Positions 49,083 through 54,850 of a DNA stretch of 54,850 bases are shown in pieces. Positions within the stretch are counted from its first letter, which is position 1, and every line of letters begins with the position of its first letter. Below the pieces are notes generated by a model that was given only the letters and a program-made list of their open reading frames with translations, searched no databases and was not told the DNA's origin. A program made the translations under genes and the position numbers. The DNA comes from Desulfobacteraceae bacterium (GTDB lineage: Bacteria > Desulfobacterota > Desulfobacteria > Desulfobacterales > Desulfosalsimonadaceae), in NCBI GenBank assembly GCA_011389935.1, contig JAABTJ010000020.1, positions 1 to 54,850 of the forward strand, given 5' to 3'.

Positions 49083-49871
49083 ATGCAGGCAGAAGTGAAT
49101 GGCATCACCCTGCAATACGAGATCACCGGCCGGAAAGGCGCCCCCGTGGTAGTCCTGAGCCATTGCCTCGCCGGAAGCATGGACATCTGGGATCCCCAGG
49201 TAAAGGAACTGGAGGAAAACTACCGGGTGCTCCGCTATGATACCCGCGGCCACGGCGCATCTTCGGCGCCGGACGAGGACTATACCATGGAAATGCTCGC
49301 ATCGGACGTCGCCGCCTTGATCGACGCGGCATCCATTGAAAAGGTGCATTTCGTCGGCATTTCCATGGGAGGCATGATCGGGCAGACTCTGGCCGTCATG
49401 CATCCGGAAAAGCTCTCCAGCCTGGTTCTCTGCGATACTACCTGCATGGTGCCGGAAGCCATGCAGCCGACCTGGGAGGAGCGCATCCGCACGGCCAGGG
49501 AAAAGGGGATGTCCCCCATGGTCGAGGAGACGCTTGCACGCTGGTTCAGTCCCCCCTTCCGGGAAAGCAACCCCGGCATCATGGACAACATCAAAAATAT
49601 CATACGTGCAACGCCCGTTTCGGGTTTTGCGGGATGCGCCCGGGCCATCAGCCGGTTCAACGTTCACGGGAAGCTGCCTTCCCTGCACATCCCCGCGCTG
49701 ATCATGGTCGGGGAGAACGATCCCGGCACTCCCGTGGATTCGGCCCGGCAAATCCACGAAGCAATACCCGGTTCCGAAATGGCGGTTCTCCCCGGGGCCT
49801 ATCACCTGTCCAACATCGAGGCCGCAGGTGCGTTCAACGAAAAAATGCGGCACTTTCTGGCAAAACACTGA
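49083..49871 (+). CDS. Alpha/beta hydrolase, 3-oxoadipate enol-lactonase-like
   Basis: The ATG at 49083 is preferred over that at 49071, because GGAGG (49073) then acts as its ribosome site; 262 residues. The fold shows VVVLSHCLAGSMDIWD (oxyanion region), RYDTRGHGAS, the nucleophile elbow GISMGGMIG (Ser about 96), a late aspartate in IMVGENDPGTP, and the catalytic histidine in GAYHLSNIE. The pattern resembles PcaD-type lactonases and related esterases. No aromatic pathway genes surround it. Two MFS transporter genes follow, perhaps as one unit. Confidence 0.83.
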   Translation: MQAEVNGITLQYEITGRKGAPVVVLSHCLAGSMDIWDPQVKELEENYRVLRYDTRGHGASSAPDEDYTMEMLASDVAALIDAASIEKVHFVGISMGGMIGQTLAVMHPEKLSSLVLCDTTCMVPEAMQPTWEERIRTAREKGMSPMVEETLARWFSPPFRESNPGIMDNIKNIIRATPVSGFAGCARAISRFNVHGKLPSLHIPALIMVGENDPGTPVDSARQIHEAIPGSEMAVLPGAYHLSNIEAAGAFNEKMRHFLAKH

Positions 49872-49907
49872 TACCGGCCAACGTGCTGCTCCCAATGGCT
49901 GACGGCC

Positions 49908-51113
49908 ATGGCCTATGCCTTCACCCCTGAAACCGGTTCCGGATATTTTCGCATGCGGTTTTTCAAGGACCCCAACCTGCTGATCCTGCTTGCGGTGGTG
50001 ATGTTCGCGGTCACCGGCGGAAGCCTTGTGGGGCCGATTTTGCCGGAGATGATGCAGCTGAAAGGCGCCACCAGCAGAAATATCGGCCTGGCGCTCAGCG
50101 CCTACACGTTTGCGGCAATGGTGGCCACGCCGCTGCTGGGTCCGGTGGCGGACCGGTATGGGCGGAAAACGGTGATCATCCCCTCGCTGGTGCTGTTCGG
50201 AATCGGCGGGCTCCTGATCACGTTTACACGGTCCTTCTGGCTCGTGCTGGTATGGCGCGGGCTGCAGGGCATCGGCGTGGGGGGCCTGATGAATACCGCG
50301 GTGGCAGCCATCGGGGATATGTACCGGGAGCCGGATCGCAGCCGGGCTATGGGGTACCGGGTGACGGTGCAGGGGCTGACCAATGCAACAGTGCCGTTTG
50401 TTTCCGGCACGATTGCCACGATCGCGTGGTTTCTACCGTTTTACATCCATTCCGCCGCGATCCTGCTGGCGATTTTTGCCGCTTTCGCGCTGCGCGAACC
50501 GGCCAAACCCGCCAGGGAGGGGAACTACATGGGAAGAGCCCTCCGCGCCATTGCCAACCCCCGGGCCGTGTGGCTGTTTTTTTCCAACTTCATGGGGTTT
50601 GTGCTGCTTTACGGCATCGTGGTTTACATGCCGATTCTGGTGGTGCGGCAGTTCGGCCTGACAACGGCGCATTCCGGGTTTGCCATTACCGTGGCCGCCG
50701 GCATCTCCGCGCTGGTGGCGAGTCAGGCCGGAGCGCTCAGCAGCCGGTTTCCGGAAGAGGCACGTGTGCTGTGGGGGTTTTCCTGCTGCGGGGCGAGCCA
50801 CCTCCTGACCGGTTTCGCTCCCAACTATCCCTTCCTTCTGCTGTTCATGGGCATCTGGGGGCTGGGTTTCGGCGTGCTCATGCCCACGCTCAATGCAGCG
50901 GCCGCCGGTCTGGTCTCCAGCGAGCTGCGCGCCGGCGTGCTCTCCGTATTTACCCTGCTGATCTACCTGGGGCAGACGCTTTCCCCGCCGTTTTTCGCCC
51001 TGTTCGTGTCAGAGGCTGCCGTACGGGGCGCGTTTTTTGCCGGCGCGGCATTATCGCTGGTCCCCCTGCTGTTTGCCGCCTGGAAGGGCGGACGGAGACT
51101 TCTTGCCGGATGA
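49908..51113 (+). CDS. MFS transporter (drug-efflux-type)
   Basis: The protein has 401 residues from ATG 49908; ATG 49953 would remove 15 residues and gives a more usual start just before helix 1. Twelve helices can be drawn. MFS loop motif A appears as GPVADRYGRKTVI near 78-90, and motif C-like glycine-rich sequence follows in helix 5. It is of the 12-helix Bcr/CflA or DHA1 kind. Substrate unknown. Its stop overlaps the start of a second MFS gene. Confidence 0.88.
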   Translation: MAYAFTPETGSGYFRMRFFKDPNLLILLAVVMFAVTGGSLVGPILPEMMQLKGATSRNIGLALSAYTFAAMVATPLLGPVADRYGRKTVIIPSLVLFGIGGLLITFTRSFWLVLVWRGLQGIGVGGLMNTAVAAIGDMYREPDRSRAMGYRVTVQGLTNATVPFVSGTIATIAWFLPFYIHSAAILLAIFAAFALREPAKPAREGNYMGRALRAIANPRAVWLFFSNFMGFVLLYGIVVYMPILVVRQFGLTTAHSGFAITVAAGISALVASQAGALSSRFPEEARVLWGFSCCGASHLLTGFAPNYPFLLLFMGIWGLGFGVLMPTLNAAAAGLVSSELRAGVLSVFTLLIYLGQTLSPPFFALFVSEAAVRGAFFAGAALSLVPLLFAAWKGGRRLLAG

Positions 51114-52270
51114 AAACCGTCAATGCATCCCCGATCATCGTATTCTACACTACCATCTTCGCCTTTTCCGCGCTGTATACGCCGCAGCCGCTCCTTCCGA
51201 TGATGCGGGCGGACTTCGGTGTAACTGAATCAACCGCGTCGCTTCTGGTCACCGCGACCCTGCTGCCGCTGGGATTTGCCCCCATCATTTACGGATTTCT
51301 GCTGCAGTCCGTGACCGCCCGAAGGCTGATCGTCTTCTCCGTATCCATCATCATGGCAAGTGAGCTGGGCATATTTTTCTCCCATTCGTTTTCCTTCATC
51401 CTCCTTATGCGCCTTGTTCAGGGGCTGTGCATCCCGGCCATTCTGACATCCCTGATGACCTACCTTTCCACCACGAGCAAGGCCCAAAGCGTCCAGCGGA
51501 TCATGTCGCTCTACATCGCCTCAACGATCATCGGCGGGTATTTCGGCCGCCTTCTCTCCGGGCTGGTCGCCACATATTTCGGATGGCGCTATTCCTTTCT
51601 CGCCATCTTTTTTGCCATGCTTGTCAACCTCGTTCTGCTTCGATGGCTGCAGTCGGATACCGCCGTGGCATTCACGCGGCTGCGGTTGAGCGCCATCACC
51701 GATATTTTGCGGGTAAACGGTTTTTTGCGGGTTTACCTGATTATTTTCGTCACGTTTTTTACCTTTGCCTCTGTGCTGAATTTCCTTCCGTTCCGGCTGA
51801 CCGAAATCGGCGGGGAGCTCTCTGAACTCCGGATTTCAACCATCTATACGGGCTATCTCACGGGCGGCCTTGCCGCGTTTTTCTCATCGCGCATCATTTG
51901 CGCCCTGGGCGGAGAGCCGCGGGTCATCATCGCCGCACTGACAGGATACCTGTTGTCCATGCTGTTTTTTCTTACCACCAGTACCTCGCTGGCCTTTATC
52001 AACATGTTCCTGTTCTGCGCGGGCATGTTTCTCGTTCATGCGGTTGCGCCGGGGCTCATCAATCGGCATGCCGGCAACAAAAAAGGGGTGGTCAACGGGC
52101 TCTATATTTCCTGTTATTACGCCGGCGGCACGCTTGGCTCCTATCTCCCCGGTCTTGTATACAGGCACTTTGGATGGACGGCGTATGTGTATGTTCTATC
52201 GGCGGCGGTGGTTCTTGCGATCGGTATTGCATCGGGGCTGCGCCGGAGCCGATTTGTCCTCACCGATTAA
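51110..52270 (+). CDS. MFS transporter (YnfM-like)
   Basis: The ATG at 51110 overlaps the previous stop (ATGA); 386 residues. The frame is open far upstream into the first transporter gene, but that part is not coding. It starts with ASPIIVFYTTIFAFSALYTPQPLLPMM and has VTESTASLLVTATLLPLGFAPIIYG, typical of the YnfM/arabinose-efflux group. Twelve helices are expected. Tandem MFS genes with a four-base overlap may be a duplication, though the two proteins are clearly divergent. Confidence 0.88.
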   Translation: MKTVNASPIIVFYTTIFAFSALYTPQPLLPMMRADFGVTESTASLLVTATLLPLGFAPIIYGFLLQSVTARRLIVFSVSIIMASELGIFFSHSFSFILLMRLVQGLCIPAILTSLMTYLSTTSKAQSVQRIMSLYIASTIIGGYFGRLLSGLVATYFGWRYSFLAIFFAMLVNLVLLRWLQSDTAVAFTRLRLSAITDILRVNGFLRVYLIIFVTFFTFASVLNFLPFRLTEIGGELSELRISTIYTGYLTGGLAAFFSSRIICALGGEPRVIIAALTGYLLSMLFFLTTSTSLAFINMFLFCAGMFLVHAVAPGLINRHAGNKKGVVNGLYISCYYAGGTLGSYLPGLVYRHFGWTAYVYVLSAAVVLAIGIASGLRRSRFVLTD

Positions 52271-52298
52271 AAATCTTTTTTTTACGGCCGCAGAATAC

Positions 52299-52330
52299 AG
52301 ACAGCCCGGTGCAGGAGCACCGGGCTGTCT
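52299..52330. terminator. Hairpin between MFS gene and Spy-like gene
   Basis: AGACAGCCCGGTGC (52299-52312) and GCACCGGGCTGTCT (52317-52330) pair over 14 bases with a four-base loop. It lies between convergent genes. No U-run follows directly on either strand, so termination is likely but not certain. Confidence 0.7.
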
Positions 52331-52362
52331 GATCTGATCGCCTGCGGGAAGGGGTCCGGCAA

Positions 52363-52968
52363 TTACCGGTTCCAGCCCCGCCCCCAGGACTGGTTTGTGG
52401 GACGGCGCTGATAGTCCTGAATCTGCTTCTGCTGCTCTTTGGTGAGTAAATCGTAGATGCGGTTGCGGTATGTAACGGTTGATTCAAGCATTTCGCCCTG
52501 CTTTTGGCTCAAGGTTGCCTGCATTTCACGGATTTTTTTGGGGTCCGGCCTTTCGGCGGCCATTTCGATCATCATTTCATCGCGGATATCCATGATGTCC
52601 AGCATGGTTTCCATCTGCCCGCGGCGCATTTCCCTCTGGATGGAGCGGATTTTGGTCTGCTGCTCCGGCGTCAGGTTCGGCAGGTCCAAAGGCCCGGCCA
52701 TGCCCATGCCGTGACCCATCTGGTTCATAATGGGGCACGGCGTGCCTTGTCCGCCCATCATTCCAAAACCGGGGCCCATCATGCCCATGCCCTGGTTTCC
52801 CATCATGGCCGGCCCGTGCCCTGTCCACTGGTCGTCAAAATCCTGCGTCTGCGGCCGATCCATCATATGCCGCCCCCACTGGGCCTCCGCAGTTGCCGCA
52901 ACGCCCAGAATGAGCAAAACCATCAAAAAAAGCGCCGTGCTTTTCCAAAAAAATACGCGTTTCATCAT
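52363..52968 (-). CDS. Spy/CpxP/ZraP-like periplasmic protein, Met- and His-rich
   Basis: The 201-residue protein has a signal peptide (1-30, cleavage near AEAQ). Residues 35-95 are rich in Met, Gly and His, with repeated MGN/MGM/GMMG units and HMM/GHG groups that could bind copper or zinc. The helical C-terminal half carries two LTxxQ motifs (LTPEQQ near 99, LTKEQQ near 178), which define the Spy/CpxP/ZraP group of periplasmic chaperones. GGAGG precedes the start. It likely answers envelope or metal stress. No two-component pair is next to it. Confidence 0.85.
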   Translation of the reverse strand: MMKRVFFWKSTALFLMVLLILGVAATAEAQWGRHMMDRPQTQDFDDQWTGHGPAMMGNQGMGMMGPGFGMMGGQGTPCPIMNQMGHGMGMAGPLDLPNLTPEQQTKIRSIQREMRRGQMETMLDIMDIRDEMMIEMAAERPDPKKIREMQATLSQKQGEMLESTVTYRNRIYDLLTKEQQKQIQDYQRRPTNQSWGRGWNR

Positions 52969-53200
52969 TGCACCTCCATCCTTGCAAAAAATGTTTCTTT
53001 TTTTTTATCCGGCCTTCCATCGTGCATCATGCGAAAGGGCACCCCGAGGCGCCTTTTGGAAGCCGGTTTTCATCCTGCTTTCACATGTAAAAGATTACGG
53101 TGAAAAGCCGCTTCGTCAAAAAAAAAATTTGCTCCGGCGCCGGGAAGCCCGCAAACCCCTCTTTGGTGTTGATCCATTTTCCGGCCTGGGTTATGGATAT

Positions 53201-53234
53201 ACTAATTTTTGCATTCTTGTATCGATACGAAAAA
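53201..53234 (-). repeat. 34-bp repeat, right copy
   Basis: Inverse complement of 48919-48952 (31 of 34). It lies about 230 bases upstream of the Spy-like gene (minus strand), and 140 bases upstream of the flavoprotein gene (plus strand). The rest of the gap 52969-53373 shows no gene or clear promoter. Confidence 0.8.
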
Positions 53235-53373
53235 TATCATCACAGAATATGGGCCCGTAGGGGCAGCCCTTGCGAGGTTCTCCTGTAGATTTTGAACATG
53301 GGCACGGCAGCGCCGGGCCCGTGCCAAAACACCAAAAGTGGGAAAACATCCACATCTGACAAGGAGGTCGCCA

Positions 53374-54850
53374 ATGGAGTATGCCGGGAGAAGTTTCTGG
53401 GGGTGGGGGCATGCCGACGAAAAGCTGCCCGGGGCATTTGTAGAGAATTTCAAAGCCATGGTGATGGCAATATTTGAATTGAGCGAGCTGGACGAGCAGC
53501 CCCCGCCGCGTATCGAAGACATTTCTCTTCGCCCGCCCCGTTTTCCTCTGCCGGCCGAACTGGCCGAGTTCTGCGTGAATGCGCCCTTAGACCGGGCCGG
53601 CCATACGTTCGGCAAGGCCCTGCGCGACGTGCTCCGTGCGCTGGAAGGGCGCTTTGACAACCCGCCGGACTACGTGGCCTATCCGCGCACCGAGGCGGAC
53701 ATCGCACGCCTTATGGAATTCTGCGCATCGTCTTCCATCGCGCTGGTCCCCTACGGGGGCGGCTCCAGCGTGGTCGGCGGGGTGGAGCCGCCCAGAAGCG
53801 GCGGATATGCCGGCGCCATATCCTGCGATATGCGCCGGTTCGACAAAATCTTATCCGTTACTCCCGCCTCCCGGACCGCCCGCATCGAAGCCGGCATCTA
53901 CGGCCCGGCCCTGGAAACCGGGCTCAAAAAGCACGGCCTGACGCTGCGGCATTTCCCCCAAAGCTTTGAATTCTCGACCCTGGGCGGCTGGATTGCCACG
54001 CGGGCCGGCGGGCATTTCGCCACCCTGTACACGCATATCGACGAGTTTGTCCAGGCGATCCGGATGGTCACCCCCCAGGGCGTTTTTGAAACACGGGAGC
54101 TGCCCGGAACCGGGGACGGCCCGGACGCCAACCGACTGTTGATCGGCTCGGAAGGAATTTTCGGCATCATCACCGAGGCGACCATGCGCCTCCAGACCCT
54201 GCCGACCATGCGCGCATCCGCATCCGTCCGCTTTTCAAGGGAAGCACAAGGCGTCGATGCGGTGCGCCATATCAGCCAGTCGGGCCTGTATCCGGCCAAC
54301 TGCCGGCTTATCTCCCCCCTGGAATCGCTTTCCATGGGCATCGGGGACGGCAGCCACGCGGTTTTGCTTCTGGGTTTCGAATCCCATGACCACCCCCAGG
54401 AAGCAAAGCTTCATCGCGCCCTTGAAATCTGCGGGAAGTATAACGGGTCGTGGAAGGCGTCGGAGGTTCGCATCGCCCAAAGCGCCGGGGCGGCAAAACC
54501 GGATGCCGGCGCATCCACCAGCCAGAAGTGGAAGGAGAATTTTCTGCGGGCGCCGTACATGAGAGACGTGCTGGCCCGCTGCGGCGTTATCACGGAAACC
54601 TTTGAAACCGCCATCACGTGGGACCGGTTCGACGCGTTCCACGCAAGTGTGCAGGCCGACACCCAGGCCGCCCTGAAAGCCCTTTGCGGAAAAGGGCTCG
54701 TGATGTGGCGGTTTACCCATATTTATCCCGACGGCCCGACGATTTACTATACCGTGGTGGCGCCGGGGAAGCGCGGCAGAATGCTTCAGCAGTGGGACGC
54801 CGTCAAAACAGCCGCATCCGATGCCATTATCGCCAACGGCGGCACCATCA
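53374..54850 (+). CDS. FAD-linked oxidase, alkylglycerone-phosphate synthase-like (C-terminus cut by window edge)
   Basis: The ATG at 53374 follows AAGGAGG and the frame is open for 492 codons to the edge. The PCMH-type FAD domain begins near residue 95 (YVAYPRTEADIARLM), with the flavin loops VPYGGGSSVVGG near 127-138 and FPQSFEFSTLGGWIATRAGGHFATLYTHIDEF near 192-223. LIGSEGIFGIITEA follows near 252. This block is nearly diagnostic of the alkyldihydroxyacetonephosphate synthase-like bacterial group. Such enzymes may form ether lipids; others are 2-hydroxy acid dehydrogenases. The end of the gene is missing, so the C-terminal domain cannot be judged fully. Confidence 0.88.
   Translation, partial: MEYAGRSFWGWGHADEKLPGAFVENFKAMVMAIFELSELDEQPPPRIEDISLRPPRFPLPAELAEFCVNAPLDRAGHTFGKALRDVLRALEGRFDNPPDYVAYPRTEADIARLMEFCASSSIALVPYGGGSSVVGGVEPPRSGGYAGAISCDMRRFDKILSVTPASRTARIEAGIYGPALETGLKKHGLTLRHFPQSFEFSTLGGWIATRAGGHFATLYTHIDEFVQAIRMVTPQGVFETRELPGTGDGPDANRLLIGSEGIFGIITEATMRLQTLPTMRASASVRFSREAQGVDAVRHISQSGLYPANCRLISPLESLSMGIGDGSHAVLLLGFESHDHPQEAKLHRALEICGKYNGSWKASEVRIAQSAGAAKPDAGASTSQKWKENFLRAPYMRDVLARCGVITETFETAITWDRFDAFHASVQADTQAALKALCGKGLVMWRFTHIYPDGPTIYYTVVAPGKRGRMLQQWDAVKTAASDAIIANGGTI

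Noticed and set aside
50252..51109. Upstream extension of the second MFS gene into a 672-codon frame
   Set aside because: The extension overlaps the first MFS gene in another frame and is Arg/Gly-rich without helices; the ATG at 51110 fits the family start.

Overview
The window reads as a chromosomal segment of a strictly anaerobic, probably sulfate-reducing member of the Desulfobacterota (Desulfobacterales-like). This placement is inferred from gene content: a QmoB-like HdrA/MvhD fusion with an HdrD-like partner, a glycyl radical enzyme with its activase, a PAPS branch (cysQ plus a Sat/APS-kinase fusion), an alkylglycerone-phosphate-synthase-like flavoprotein, and several families of intergenic palindromic repeats. 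No rRNA, tRNA or CRISPR array was seen.

Layout. 1-2.0 kb: the end of a membrane electron-transfer unit (cytochrome b-like protein, Tat-exported multi-[4Fe-4S] protein) behind a MarR regulator. 2.0-4.0 kb: a REP-associated tyrosine transposase (RAYT) bracketed by inverted REP sequences, then a FAH-family enzyme and another REP. 4.0-8.7 kb: housekeeping genes (acyltransferase, TVP38-type membrane protein, glutaredoxin/ferredoxin-thioredoxin-reductase pair, hydrolase, CutA). 9.0-12.7 kb: Hdr-type electron-transfer pair. 12.7-16.9 kb: CysQ, a Sat/APS-kinase fusion with altered ATP-sulfurylase motifs, and a UDP-sugar dehydrogenase. 17.0-24.3 kb: a complete trpEGDCFBA operon on the minus strand, with a leader peptide carrying three tandem Trp codons and a classical attenuator. 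24.4-31.5 kb: CinA, J-domain protein, leucyl aminopeptidase, UDP-glucuronate epimerase, DUF2905 protein, 5'-nucleotidase and a small unknown protein.

31.5-41.8 kb is the most interesting region. A tightly packed seven-gene minus-strand operon encodes a beta-keto acid cleavage enzyme (BKACE), an APC permease, two SDR oxidoreductases, a glycyl radical enzyme (GRE), its activating enzyme and a TauE/SafE permease. It diverges from a sigma-54 activator with XylR_N and V4R sensor domains. The shared control region has a consensus -24/-12 promoter facing the operon and a long inverted repeat just upstream of it. This looks like an inducible anaerobic catabolic pathway: uptake, radical elimination, oxidation and acetyl-CoA-dependent cleavage of a beta-keto acid. 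I cannot match it to a characterised route.

41.9-54.85 kb: a hotdog thioesterase, an unusual glycosyltransferase-like/Nudix fusion, a DEAD-box helicase, a DUF4388 protein, an NSS transporter with its 33-residue MetS-type subunit, an alpha/beta hydrolase with two overlapping MFS genes, a Spy/CpxP-like periplasmic protein, and the start of an FAD-linked oxidase cut by the window edge. A near-perfect 34-bp inverted repeat lies at about 48.9 and 53.2 kb. Palindromic elements of about 140-170 bp recur between genes throughout the window.
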